Shown in pieces: positions 13,213-25,240 of a DNA stretch of 64,000 nt (positions are counted from its first letter, which is position 1; each line of letters opens with the position of its first letter). Source of the stretch: Lycorma delicatula (taxonomy: Eukaryota; Arthropoda; Insecta; Hemiptera; Fulgoridae); contig NC_134455.1 of assembly GCF_047948215.1 (NCBI RefSeq), forward strand, positions 309,336,147-309,400,146, given 5' to 3'. The notes beneath the pieces were generated by a model. The model made no database searches. It was given only the letters and a program-made list of their open reading frames with translations, and was not told where the DNA came from. The translations under genes and the position numbers were made by a program.

Positions 13213-13430
13213 TCAGTTTACCGCTGTGGGTTGATCTAGTGGGAAGTTAGTAGTCGGAAATCAGCTGATTTCAAAGTCGAAGTTCTGAAGTTCAAATCCT
13301 TATGTAGTTGCTTTTATTCAGATTTGAATACTAGATCGTGGATACCGTTGTTCTTTGGTGTTTGGGTTTTAACCACACGTCTCAGGAATGGTCTGAGTTT
13401 TTTCAAGAAAGAAAGAAACAAGTTTACCGG
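13213..13430 (+). repeat. tRNA-derived SINE, 3'-shortened copy
   Basis: A member of the same family as 40767 and 42474. It has an A-box region GGGTTGATCTAGTGGGAAG, the shared AAATCAGCTGATTT core, a B box AAGTTCAAATCC, then the family body ('GATCGTGGATACCG', 'TTCTTTGGTGTTTGGGTTT', 'ACGTCTCAGGAATGGTC'). It ends about 80 bases earlier than the full copies, in a GAAAGAAAGAAA tail. Flanks GAATCAGTTTACC (near 13210) and GAAACAAGTTTACC (near 13414) look like an aged target-site duplication. Confidence 0.85.
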
Positions 13431-13439
13431 TACACTTAC

Positions 13440-14025
13440 ATTACACTGATAAGTCGCTAATGACTTTAATTGTTGATGCAACTGTAAATTTAGTAATCTT
13501 TATTATAGAAACTTGATATTTTTCTGGAATTACGAATAAATATAAATATAAATAAATAAATATGAAAAAGAAAAAAGAATCAAGCTTATTAAAATATAAT
13601 AAAATTAAGCAGATTTATGGGCTGAATTAAATCTCATTAGCGTTTAGTTTTTGAAAAAAGAAATATACAAAAAAAAAAAATAATATTTTTGTAAGAATAC
13701 TTAGATTAAGTTCCTGAAACATACTATTGTGTTGTTTTAAGGAAATTGTTACGAGTATTAAATGAATTTCTTCGATAAATCAACTAAATAGCAGACTTAC
13801 AAATGTTTACAATTTTTATTCATATAAAAGTTTTACGAGGGGATAACCGAGAAAAAGAAATAGCAAATTTTAATCTCACAAAGTATCATTATTTCATTTT
13901 AGAACAGATTATGATAATTAATTTCCAGATTAATTACAGTCAAGCATTTCTTTACGGGTTGTAATGAACATATTATGTTCTATAAGAATTAAGGGCACAT
14001 TAAGGGCTTGTAAATTTGATTTTTC
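13440..14025. other. AT-rich noncoding sequence
   Basis: No feature supported. Poly-A runs near 13670 and TA/AAT-rich sequence. Confidence 0.4.
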
Positions 14026-14350
14026 ATTGAGGGCGCGCTCTAACCAGCCGCGGTATGTGATTTATTAAAGAGGAATTAGTGGTTTAACTCGACATCTCAG
14101 GAAATAACTGATATGTCAAATGAAATTTATAAGTTTTTAGGAATTTGTGGGTGGGAATGCAGCAGGAAGGGAAGGGTGCACTGTAATTAATCGAGTGAGT
14201 AATCCAAGCGGGATCCATGTGTCTTCATTGTATTGCGGTACAAGTTGGCCCCCCCTTGTTACCGATAATCTTCAATAAGACATAAATAAGGTAGCCGGAG
14301 CTCTCCTTGCAAGTACAGCACTAACTTACCAAAGTCTTACAACTTCCAGA
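14026..14350. promoter_or_regulatory. Candidate enhancer with homeodomain sites
   Basis: A GC-raised island with no coding frame and no second copy recognised in the window. At 14184-14205 it holds a TAATTAAT motif followed closely by TAATCC; the latter is the sequence preferred by lysine-50 homeodomains, the class to which the dve homeodomain in this window belongs. GGGATCC lies immediately beyond. The island also has AGGGAAGGGTGCA and a run of C at 14250. Such motifs are short and occur by chance, so an enhancer role (possibly autoregulatory) is inference. Confidence 0.25.
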
Positions 14351-15796
14351 AAGGGCTTACCAAACGAACAACATTTTATTTATTGCTTAGGTTATACCAA
14401 AAATTATTGTTTATATCGGAACACTGGCTTGGTTGGAATAGAGCCTCCCTTACTTAACCAATTTATTGATTTTCTTGAGTGCGTGACATCATGCTCCAGT
14501 AAATAAACCCCCCTTTCTTAACGATATTCTCTCTGTTCTTCGTTCCCGGTAAACAACTTTACTTCTTTCTTAATTAGTTTCAATTTATCACTAACTATTT
14601 TATTTAAATTATGAGAAATACATAAAAGTCATTCAGACGATATAATCTCATTGTATTAATATTTTATCAAACATGACAGAATTTTATTTACAACATAAAC
14701 CTGTTAAAATTTTATAAAAAAGTAAAAAAGTCACTGTGATAAATTAAAAACAAAAATCTACACTAAAAACAAATATTTGAAAAATACATATTTTAAATTT
14801 ATATTTGTTTAATAAAAATATCTTTTTAAATTAAAAGTAAAACAACTGAACTGAAATCAAAAGTTGATTAAATTTTTCAATTTTAACTATATTTTTCAAA
14901 TGTTATTTTTTTTTTTACTTTTTAAATAATGAATTCAAAAAGCCGATTTTAGTTTTCAAAAATCAATTTATTTTATTCCAAATATATAAAATTCCATTTT
15001 TTTCTAAATCTGATAGAAAAGCGTAAAGTAAGCACATAAAACAAACATAAATTATTGTATTGAATACTAATTTTTTTTCATAACTTTATGAATGGCTTGT
15101 TACATATGCCATGTTCAATGCTGGTGTCTGTACATGATAAAATGTTTTATATTACATTTTTTTAAGGAATTAAAAAAAAATTCAGATCTACGAGACAGTG
15201 TAAATTAAAACTAAAAAATTACAATATTTTCACAATAAATTTATCGAAGAAAGTATAATAATTTTTATTGCTTGTTCTTATGTTTATACAATTGATTTTA
15301 AAATCGTTTGCTGATCGTTGAGTTATTAAAAAATCCAAATTATCCATGAACCCCCCAAAAAAAAAAAAATGGAAACGATAAGGGTTGTTTATTCAAATAA
15401 AAAAATAAGCAAATTAATCAATGTGTTGTATCTTATTTCAATTGACGCAACGTGCAAGAAAATACACTTTTACAGATGTGTTCTGCACATCTATGATCTT
15501 TGTTTCTACAAAGGTTTCTAAATAAAAATGTTAAAGAAAAATCTTCGATGCAAATTATATTATATAATTACACATACATACACACACACGTGTGCACGCG
15601 TGCATAAGCATAAGGACTTAGTATAATTAAAATTATGTACAAACTTTTTTTACTGCTATTTCTTTAACTCGTATATTAATTGTGGTTGAGATAAAATTAA
15701 TTGTCCCTATAACTGATATAATTTCTACAATGTGTGGTGAAAATTATTGTTAAATCAATTGATGATCTTGAATGTGCAGTTTGTGCTGGGAGTGGT

Positions 15797-15831
<35 letters not shown>

Positions 15832-17005
15832 AATCGTTTCTCAAAGTTCTAAAACCGATCAAATAGTTAGACTACGCATATTAATGTGTAATAATAATAG
15901 CCTGTAATTATTATTATAAACTTTCACTGAAATCTTTAATTAATTAAAGTTTCCTCGCTATTTTAATAGAATCCAGAGAAAGTTAATGCTCCCTTTAAAC
16001 TATAGTTCCAGCCCTACCCCATCCAGCCGTAGTACATCTAGCCTAGTGGCAGATTTTTCTAAATTCTTAGGTTAGACCCTTCGAACACGTAACACGTAAC
16101 ACATGCATTAAATGTATATTATTAAGTCAGGAGGAGGATGAATCAATTCAATAACGGAATTCCCAATCGCTATCTTTGACAAAAGAGAAAAAACGCCAAT
16201 TCTATTACCTCCCGACAATTATAGTACCTTTAGCATACCCTTCTAATTAGATACTAATCTAACCTTCATAGACGTCATTTTTCATCGACTTGAGGAATTT
16301 TGAAAAAAATTTTTTCCATTTATCAGTATCTGCTGATGATTATTTAAGAACTGCAATTTACATACAGTTTAATTAGCATTTTTATTTCTTCCTTTTGTAA
16401 ATAAATTTTAGGCAATTTTCTCTTTATGATTTAAGTTTAATTTGTAATTATTTAAATTCAACTTGTTGATTAACTTGTCCATTATTACCTCTTCAAAAAT
16501 GTAATTTAATATGTGATCCTATAGTTTTATGCATTCAGCAATATAAAATGTTCTACAGTTGTTTTTACAAAAAGTAGTAAATTTGTAACAATTCTATACA
16601 AAACGTTAATGGAGCTTTGTTAAAAATTTTGGTAATGGACGTGAAGTTGGTAATTTACGCTTCTGCTCATTTATTATCTAAGATGTGAATAATAACTTTA
16701 CCATTATTTAATTCACCCAAGATAAATGTTGATTGTCAAAAAAATATAATTTTTCCAAATAAATTTTGACTTTATCAATATAGGTAAAAATAATTAATAA
16801 TATAATTGTTTATTTTATTGTTAATTTTCAAAAGGACAAATTTTATTTTTTTTTATTTTTACAGAGTAGAGAAATTTATATGTTGATCTAGATTAAATTT
16901 GGTAGATTTAGAAATTTAGTTATGAAATGATATACGAATAACTTAAAGAAAGCCTTTATTATTTACTGTATATTTGTTCATAAAAATAAGATCTATATTT
17001 TCTCA
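14351..17005. other. Noncoding, with small repeats
   Basis: AT-rich without a supportable gene. It contains a CA/CG-type simple repeat (15570-15605, alternating purine-pyrimidine ending ACGTGTGCACGCGTGCA). Near 16036-16095 the sequence TAGCCTAGTGGCAG followed 30 bases later by CCTTCGAAC has the look of worn A and B boxes, but is too weak to call as a SINE. Confidence 0.35.
15800..15829. repeat. (TA)n microsatellite
   Basis: About 15 uninterrupted TA units. This is ordinary simple repeat, one of several in the window. Confidence 0.95.
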
Positions 17006-17007
17006 AG

Positions 17008-17055
17008 TTAACATTAACAATATATATATATATATATATATATCGTTAATGTTAA
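17008..17055. repeat. Palindrome centred on a (TA)n tract
   Basis: Arms GTTAACATTAAC and GTTAATGTTAAT flank a (TA)n core. The complementary non-TA arms show that this is a true inverted repeat and not just a microsatellite. Confidence 0.75.
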
Positions 17056-17059
17056 TTAG

Positions 17060-17285
17060 TCCCGTATATATATATACTGGCATTCTCCCGTCGTGGTTTC
17101 ACCCGCAATATTTTTTAATAGAGAACATATTTATTTCACATATGAGTGCTAGCATCCGTCGTCACGGCTTCGCCCGCGAAATGTGGTTAGTTGTGTTTCG
17201 CGTCGCGGTCAGGGGATATTTAGCCGGTAATGGCTCGCTTCGCTAGCCCTTCCCGGCTAGCCGGAGGGCTCTGCTCCTTGAACCC
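17060..17285. repeat. GC-rich repeat-like segment
   Basis: Sharply GC-richer than its surroundings, with phrases CGTCGTGGTTTCACCCGC and GTCGTCACGGCTTCGCCCGC that are near-duplicates of each other (about 17089 and 17157), then GGCTCGCTTCGCTAGCCC and a CCCGGCTAGCCGG dyad. 'GGCTTCGCCCGCG' wording is common in 5' or 3' ends of dispersed insect repeats. The 90-residue open frame at 16974 crosses the TA tract and is not a gene. Class unknown. Confidence 0.45.
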
Positions 17286-17609
17286 TACTACTTTCATTAA
17301 ACTCATTCTGGTGAGAATAATAATGATAAATAAAAATTAAAGCCTGTTAAATTTATAGATAAATATCAGTGTATTTTTATTTCTTCAAAACATTGTTTGG
17401 TCAAGTACAGGACTCGAAATTTTGAGTGATCTAAGAATGTGGGTTTAAAACACTCGGACTTCATCTTAAAAATATTTTTTGTAATTGATTACCTTACGAA
17501 GTATCGGTAAAATATGTATTTTTCTCGGTTCTTAGCGTTACCCGACAAAAACATTACGAGGTGACCGTAATTCGTTTCTCATTTGTAAAAAACTTTTTAA
17601 TTACTTTTA

Positions 17610-18258
17610 TTTTATGTTTTTTAGTCAAGTAACCGAAGGCAGGTGCAGCCGGTCGCATCGCACACCCAGCAACAGTGGCTGTGTTGGTTGAACCGCCGTG
17701 CCGTATACCGTCGCACCATTTAAAAAATCGACATTAAAGAAATACCCGAAATTTTTTTAAAAATATTGATCTGAAGAGTATTTGTAGGCCCCAGTCTACA
17801 GAATATCTCGTTTAGTATAGTTGGAAGTGGGGAAAATTTGCAATCATTGTTCAAATTTTTTTACCTTTCTTCACCCGTTTCGGAGTCGAATTTTGAAAAA
17901 TCTAGGAATTGATTTTTAGATATTTACATGAAAATTACACACACAAAAACCAGGTTGATATCTTCATGTGTTACCGAGAAATAGAAATGAATATCCGGGT
18001 TCAAAAAATAAGCAAAAAAAATTTTAACCTTTTAAACGCGAAATTTCAAAAATCTATAATTAGTTTTTATATATTCAGATGAAGAGTACACAGGCCAAAG
18101 ATCAAGTGTATAAAATTTTTGTTACTGAGAGATTACAAACATAGTATATTTCATTCTTTTTTAATCCTTTAAATTTTGAATTTAAAAAAAATAATTTCTT
18201 AGCCTGCACTTACATTGCAAGAAGACAAACTTACCTCAATTTATCTTCAGTAGTTTTT
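17610..18258 (-). repeat. Dispersed ~650-bp repeat, copy 1
   Basis: Read on the minus strand, this segment aligns along its whole length with 54021-54675. Shared blocks in order: AAACTACTGAAGATAAATTG at the start, repeated AGTAACA...TATCAAC-type phrases, TTTGAACAATGATTGCAAAT, GAGATATTC-GTAGA, AATACTCTT-GAT, and the end GGCTGCACCTG followed by TGACTAAAAA. Internally it is built from three degenerate units of roughly 120-140 bases, each with '...ctc-gtaaca...atcaac(c/t)tg-tttttg...tataat/ctcttc...' wording. There is no open frame. Class is unknown; it could be a non-autonomous transposon or a degenerated satellite-like unit. Confidence 0.85.
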
Positions 18259-18422
18259 GCTAGGCGTCGACAAAATTAAAATAATTTTTAATAATAAACA
18301 CCAGAGATGCAAATTCCTTATTTAGATTAGTGAATTATATGATAAATTGCTCTCAAGCAACACCTAACGGGGAACCCGGAGATTAAATTAAAAAATATAT
18401 ATATATATATATGAATAAGTAA

Positions 18423-18472
18423 TTAGTTTTAAAATAATATTATTATTTTTAAGATTATTATTCTAAAACTAA
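18423..18472. repeat. AT-rich inverted repeat
   Basis: 17-bp arms TTAGTTTTAAAATAATA and TATTATTCTAAAACTAA pair with one mismatch around a 16-base loop. A (TA)n tract lies just to the left. Confidence 0.65.
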
Positions 18473-18647
18473 CTATGAAAAAAGTATTTGATAATATATT
18501 TAAATGTAGTATTGAAAAACGTACACTTAACCAATTTTCATATTACACTGTGAAACAGTCTCACATTAAAATGCATACTCACGCACACAGCATACTCATA
18601 CATGCACGATACAGCATACAAGCGAATTTGGTGAGAAAACAGTTTTT

Positions 18648-18820
18648 ACACGATTGCCCAAAAAGGAATGTAATGTATTTAAGGTGTATGAGTGTATGTT
18701 AGTTCCACCGTAGCAGGTCAACGGCTGAACCGATTTGGATATAACCGATAAATGATTCCCGCGTCGGAATTCTTACATTAACGGGAGTGTCGTAGTCTAT
18801 ATAAATAAGTATATATACCA
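18648..18820 (+). repeat. Dispersed repeat, copy 1 of 2
   Basis: Matches 26674-26808. Shared order: TACACGA(T/C)TGCCCAAAA, GTGTAATGTATTTA, GTTCCACC(G/T)TAGCAG, TCAACGGCTGAACCGATTT, TTAACGGGA-GT, and CTATA-ATA, after which both copies run into simple repeats (TA here, AC/AT there). 'GCTGAACCGATTT' followed by a microsatellite tail is the usual look of a LINE or SINE 3' end. Confidence 0.8.
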
Positions 18821-19592
18821 TATTGAAAGAAGTGTTTATATGTACGGTTTGGTTTATATATTTTTATCTAATCACATGATTTTTTTTGACGGGCAGGATG
18901 TTTGATCATGTAAGCATGTTCTTCTTCTTGCTCTTATTTTTTGGTGTTGCTTCTTTTTACTTATTGTTTATAAACATCTGAAAAAAATTTAATTTAAATT
19001 TAAATTTAACAGACAGTTTTAATTTGTTTAAATATATTTTTCATGTTGTAGAAATAGCTGGCATTTAAGGTTGTCTAATTATTTAAGTTCTCACTTGGTC
19101 ATACATCGATAAGAAAATTTTGTCCTTCGATGAAAATTTTTAAATGCAGTTCGGAAGGCTCTGAATAGTAATTGTCCTATAATAAAGAGCGAGATTGTCA
19201 TTGGCTATATATATATTTAAATAGTTTAAAAAATTTGAAAAAAATTACTTACACAAAATTGTTACCCGCACGCTCTTTAACTATCCTATAGTAGTAATTA
19301 TCCTTTATTAAAAAGCAATGTTTTTATTTTGTTAATCGTTTTTTAATTTTTATTATTTGTCTTTGTTACTTATAAGTTTTTTCAATTAGAAAGAGTAATA
19401 ATTAATAACAGTAGCAGGATATTTGTTGAAAAATAATATTTATTGATAAAATGGTGCGATTCTATTAAGTTATGAATTTTACGGCGGGCTGAATTATGTT
19501 TTAATACTGGGTATAACCAGTTTTGACTCTTTGTAAAAAAAGATTTTATGTGATTTGTAAAATACTTCTTAGTTCTGAGTAATAAATATAAC

Positions 19593-19628
19593 TAATTTAA
19601 TTTATATATATATATATAAATTAAATTA
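19593..19628. repeat. Perfect palindrome with (TA)n core
   Basis: TAATTTAATTTA followed by a TA core and TAAATTAAATTA, forming perfectly complementary arms. A second (TA)n tract follows to 19665. Confidence 0.85.
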
Positions 19629-19630
19629 TG

Positions 19631-19662
<32 letters not shown>

Positions 19663-19939
19663 TATAATATAAAACTCATTTGAAACCCCAAATAAAAAAA
19701 AACAAAATGTTTGTTTATGTGAGGAAACTTTTGATTTCTTACATTACAATCAATCTGTCAAATTTTAAAAAATAACAAAATTAATCGAGTCGAATTTAAG
19801 GACGACGTAACTTGATAAAAAGGAAAGGAAATTGAAAACTGATCATTATTTTATTCATACAATTCTGAATTCCGAAATAGAAAACCTGAAGTCGATAAAC
19901 TTTTGAAAAGTGAATTTCTGAGATGAATAACGCATTGTA

Positions 19940-20285
19940 ACATTTGTGGCGGACATTGGTCGTCGGGAGGCGTTGACGTCATTGAACAGTACCGGTGCAA
20001 TTCAATAGGATTATCTTGAAGTGAGGCAATTTCCCTTGCTTGGAAGGAGGCTGAAGAGTGGGCATCCACCTGAACGTGTCGGAATTAGCTTGTCAAGGAA
20101 AGAGTGACTGACGTAATCTGTGAATATTCGCGGTTCAAATGGATTTCATCCCCGCATCCGACGCGGCTGACGCGAAGCATTGTCCCCGTGTCACCCTTAT
20201 CTAGCTGCACCCCGCTCAGATTATGGCGCACCTCGCAACCCTTTGTGTTTGCTTTCTCCCTCCAATATCTCATACTGTCTCTTCC
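19940..20285. promoter_or_regulatory. Candidate enhancer, GC-raised island
   Basis: The GC-richest non-repeat stretch in the left half of the window. It contains a consensus cAMP-response type site TGACGTCA (19974-19981), GGATTA (20008-20013, a lysine-50 homeodomain type core), an E-box CACCTG (near 20067), TGACGTAA (20109-20116) and a GATA-type CTTATCT (near 20197). Small open frames exist on both strands (19851-20069, 20085-20273, 20104-20289), but they overlap each other, lack motifs and are better explained by high GC. No second copy was recognised. Function is inferred. Confidence 0.3.
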
Positions 20286-20289
20286 CTAA

Positions 20290-23200
20290 ATGATTGTTGC
20301 TTTTAAAGCTAGATGTAATGAAATTGTTTCTGTAATCGTAAAAACAAATTATTACACTAATATTCATTTAAGTGTATTAATTTGATAGCCTACGTAATAA
20401 ATTAGCATTTATTATACATTTTAAATTACGATTATTACTTTTGCTGTAAAATATATTCAAATAAAACTATACTTTTACGTATTATACAGTTAATTTATAT
20501 TCGAATAGTTTATATTTTTCTATTATTCTATCAAAAATAATAAATACCAAATGATTTTTTTATTATGAAAAACAATTTGTCTATTTGTTTACAAAAGAAT
20601 TCTATCATTATTTTATTTTGTCAATAATTTTTTCCGACAAAAATAGAATAACATTTAATAAAGTTATCGACCAGAGCACAACGTTGCCTGGAAGCTGGTC
20701 ACAATTATAATATTTTATTATAAACTGAAATTTTTAACAAATTTCCGTGAGAAATAGGAATTACTTAGAAATCTATTTTATAAAAGATGATGCAATCCTG
20801 TCGTTGTTGGATACAATGCAATGACTTTCGAATAAATTTTCGAATAAAATGTATAGAACAGAATTTTTGTATTATAATATTTTTATTATTATTGTAGAAT
20901 TACAAAATAGCTTTGGAGAATTTTTAATTTATTATCAATTTTTTAATGGAAATTTTCTGTTAAAATAATATTAAACTGTTATTCCCTTCATTAAATTTCA
21001 TTTAAAAGGGAATATTTTTTCCTGTTAAAGATTCATGCTCTCTCTATCTTTCCAACTCTAATTAGAGTTTTTATTTTATCCAGATCTTTTTTAATTGTGA
21101 TGTTTGATTTTAGTGTTTACACTTTTCAATGTTTTAAATCTATCTTAGTATTTTTACTTAAATTAATTTTTTCTCAAATTTTAAAAAACAAAATAAGTAG
21201 TAAAATTAAAAGTTTTTGTAGTATTACGTAAGTATATTTTATTAATTATTATTCATTATTGATATTTATTTCATTTTTACTAAATATTATCTTTTTTCTC
21301 AGTATTTTAATTTCTAATATCTAATAATGATATTCGTTTTACACTGAAAATGACCATTTAGTTTTAAATTAAATTTTTTTCTATATAATAACATATTTCT
21401 TTTTCCGTTCTTTGATTCATTATTTTTATTTAATTGTAACAAAATCAACTGGAAAATTCATTTAATACATGTTTCATGACCTGCGAGTCTACGATTAGCG
21501 GTGAGAGCTAGTTTCAGAGAATTAATATTCAGTACTGTTGATCTCAGTCATACTAAGAATATTTTTTTTTGCAAAAATAATAGCTTTCATTATTGCGCTT
21601 TAAAAAAAATCATAACTTTAATATTCAAATCGGTAAGAATAAAGTAAAGTGAAATATCTTTTATAAATTCTTCTGTTCTTTTGGCTTTAATTATAAAGAA
21701 TTGAAGTAATTTTTTTATGTAAAAATTAATGTTTGTTCATTATATCATCACGATTATTAATGTTATGTTCCAGGGCTATAATCCTGAACTAAATATTATT
21801 ATCTTTAAACAAATTATTTTAATTTATGTTAGCTTTATGAAAAAATATAAAATATTTTATTCATAAAAGTACCTCATTTGTAAATAAATTTACTCTTTTA
21901 CACATTGGTCAAAGGATTAAATAAAGATGCGAATTATGAAAATTCTTTACTTTTCTATATTTTCCATGCCTGTATTTGATAATTATTTTCTAAAGTGAAA
22001 AACACTATGTGTTTTTAACGTATCATAACCTAGTTTACTGTTAACTATAAAATGAGGTACCCTCATTATTAGGGTAAAAGAAAATTTACACAATAAATCT
22101 CGTTCATTATGGATTGAATTTAACAAACAGAAATTTACAACTATATAAGTCGTATAAAATTGAAATACAATTATTAAATATCAAACAATCCACTTACAAA
22201 TTAAATGTGTTTATTCTTTCGGAATTATTTAACATTTTCTTCAACTTGGTCTTCTTCAGTAAGTTCTGAAGAAAAACTTACCGGCTGTTAAAGATTGTTT
22301 GGAAGAAATACTTCTATTATTTTGAAGATTTTCCTTGTCTTACAATTTTTTTAATTACAATCGGTTTCGAATAAGGAACCGCAAATAAATCGTATTATAA
22401 AAAGCATATGATGAAGGGTTTTCAACAAATACCCTCAATAAAACGTACTTAATAAAGTACATACATACGTACAAATATAAAGTTAATATACATAAACATT
22501 CTCGCACTATATAGGTAACAAAGTTCACAAAGGTCGAATGAAAAACAAAAAAAAAGATCATCATTCAACAATAGACAAATACAAACAGTTAGTAACAAGC
22601 TAATGGAAATAAATGGAAAGAGGCTAGGCTCCTTATCTAAACGTAGAAAAGTGTTTATCAGATGTGTAATATAGAACCAGTTTAAGAGTCACTCAGATTC
22701 CCCCAAGTCCAGCACATGTAGGGGTTTCAGTCGCCGGACATTCTCGCTGTTGTCTAGCAGACTAACTGCTAGAAAGTTGACATGATTATATAACCGCTGT
22801 CTATGATTTGGCTGAACCGTTTAACCTATTTACGAACATATGGGAATTCTAGGTTCGAGTGAAAATCTCAAAAAGTTACAAAATGAAACTATCGATCATA
22901 AAAAAGATTTATCCAGTTTCCAACACAATGTTAGTATATTTGCAGTATAGAAAGCTCTATTTCTAGCGATCGTCCTAACTGATGACTGTAAAGGAGTTAT
23001 TTAATTTTATTTATCTTCATGTTGTTTTAATTTTATTTCATCTTTTTTACAATTCGTAATTTTTCTCTACAATAATACACACTACTCCTTTTTATAAATA
23101 TACAAAAAAGTTAATATTTACAAATGATAGTAATATACACAAAGAACAATCGCCAGGTGGTCACTCAGTAAATAAGGGCTAACAGTCGCTATGCTCGGTC

Positions 23201-24835
23201 GGTAATTTATTATCGTCAAAAATAAAAGTGAATTTAGTTGTAAAAGGGAAGTAAAAAAAGATAAAGTAAAAAATTAGAATATATATAAAAATAATTTAGA
23301 TTGTTAATTATTAAATGAGCCACTGTAAAATTGATCGAATGTTTTTTCCAAAGGTCTTTCGAAGCTAATTAGCTCTGGAGTACTCAGTAGCACTATTGTT
23401 AATGCCATACTTTAAAAAAGATTATGAAATCGCCGTAAGGTTGTAATCAAATATAATACTTAATACATGAGTATGCTGTGCTTGATGTTTAATATGTATT
23501 TTTTGTATTTGTAAATTTCATACTGTTCAAATATATTAAGAAATAAATAGAATAATTATATAGAATTTAATTATATAATTAAATAGTTATGTATAAATAA
23601 ATCTTGGTTTGTATAAAGTTTGTAGGTTAATATCTTAAAATAAATATTTTTAAAATTTAATTCTGTTGCTATCTGAAAAAATCACTCAGGTACAGATAAT
23701 TACCACCAGAAAGTCGTTGGAAGAAAGATTTTAATTAATTTAAAACAATTTTCGTCTGAGTTTAATGCAGCATAATTAAATTTGTCTATACCCGGACATC
23801 AGGATTATCCAAAACGATTCGATGTTGGAATATTTTAAACAAATCATTTATTCATTTTTTATGAATATTTTGGAGCTCATTTCTTCCCTAACTTTGATCC
23901 GATTTTAAAATTTCCAAATTCGTAAAATATTATGAAGTACAAATAAAAAAAATTAAGTTTTTTATTTTTTTTAAATTAAAATGTTTAGATTTTTAAAATT
24001 TATTCAACAAATTAAGGCTATATATTGTAGACTCATCGATTAAATATCAAAAACAACTCACGCAACCCTCGTTCAAAAACATGTGAGCGACTTAGAAATC
24101 GTGTGTAGACTTATTCTTCTTTATTATATAATAGTTAATTTTACTGTAGATGAAATATGAAATTATTATTTTACTTATTTGAACTGTATCTATTATTACC
24201 TATTATTACTGAAATATTGCAACTATTACGCCTTAGCCTAAACTAAAAAAATTTAAAATACCTTTCTTTATTTTACATTTTACACTTATGATCTCATTGA
24301 TATACTGACATTTGTAGATTATCGAATTTTCATTCATCTGCAATATGTCCGGTCCCTTCTAATCCGAATGAATTGGATAATGTGTTATAATATAATTTTA
24401 AAGTGCTATAAGTTTCACTGCGTTGTCCAACAATAATTCAGATGTAGAATGAGATTGAGGCTAAGATATTATCACAGAATAAGAAAAAAATACTTTATAT
24501 CAATTTTATCAACCGGTTGATAATAAAAATTGAGAAAAAGCTTACAATTTATTGAATTAAAGACAATAATATTTTTATACGGTTGATTTTTTACAATTTA
24601 AAATAACTAACGAACACTTGACTGTTATTTTATTGTAGTACTCTTTCAAGCTACAATTTAATTTTTTCTAAGTTCACTTATTTTTTTTATAAGATACACT
24701 TTTATTAACTCTAATGAATAAATCTCTCTGAAATGAATAATTTATTTTTATTTAAATGCTGATATCACACAAAATTCTCATTTAAGATACATCGATAATT
24801 TTATCTAATGAAAGATATTATTTTAAGAAAATATA
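20290..24835. other. AT-rich noncoding stretch
   Basis: About 4.5 kb with no gene-like coding signal. A somewhat GC-richer segment at 22675-22870 (AGTCGCCGGACATTC, GTCTAGCAGACTAAC with dyad character) is the only departure. The 69-residue minus frame at 22355-22564 is hydrophobic low-complexity sequence from AT-rich DNA. Confidence 0.4.
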
Positions 24836-24837
24836 AC

Positions 24838-25240
24838 AAACGAAAGAGCAGAGGTGGAGAATATTTACGTAGTAGAGGCAAGGTTACATATGAAGCAGAA
24901 GTTACACGTAGAACGAGTGCAATATCCTACATTGCAGTCGTTGATTGGTTTGGTCAGGATCTGCACGAAGAAGCGTGGACTCGATAAGAATGAATCTGGC
25001 AACTATTCTCGGATCACGTTCCTTTAAGTATACTCTGATCCGATTAAGAGCGGCCTACTTTATTTTCTACCCCGTTAAACTGTAATACTTCTCTCTTGCT
25101 CCACTTCATATAGATAATAAGAAATCTCGTTTTAGGGATTTTATACGTGATCAAGAAGGCGGCGATGAGATTTCTATACCCTCAAATAGAAATTGCTGCT
25201 GCTATCATAACTTGCTGCCGGTATAATCCTATTGTCTTTT
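24838..25240. promoter_or_regulatory. Candidate enhancer, GC-raised island
   Basis: A GC-raised, non-repetitive-looking island. Motifs visible include GGATCTG, CGATTAAG (25041-25048), CGGATCACG and GATAAGAATG, and three ATC-GAT type dyads. There is no coding frame and no similarity to the repeats found elsewhere in the window. The regulatory role is inference from composition and position only. Confidence 0.22.

Noticed and set aside
13213..13300. SINE heads as true tRNA genes
   Set aside because: They have A and B boxes but no complete cloverleaf or acceptor stem, and a shared non-tRNA body follows.
16974..17246. 90-residue open frame
   Set aside because: It runs through the TA tract (poly Ile-Tyr) into a GC-rich repeat, so it is an artefact of low complexity.
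19851..20289. Overlapping open frames on both strands
   Set aside because: Mutually overlapping, without motifs. High local GC with few stop codons explains them.
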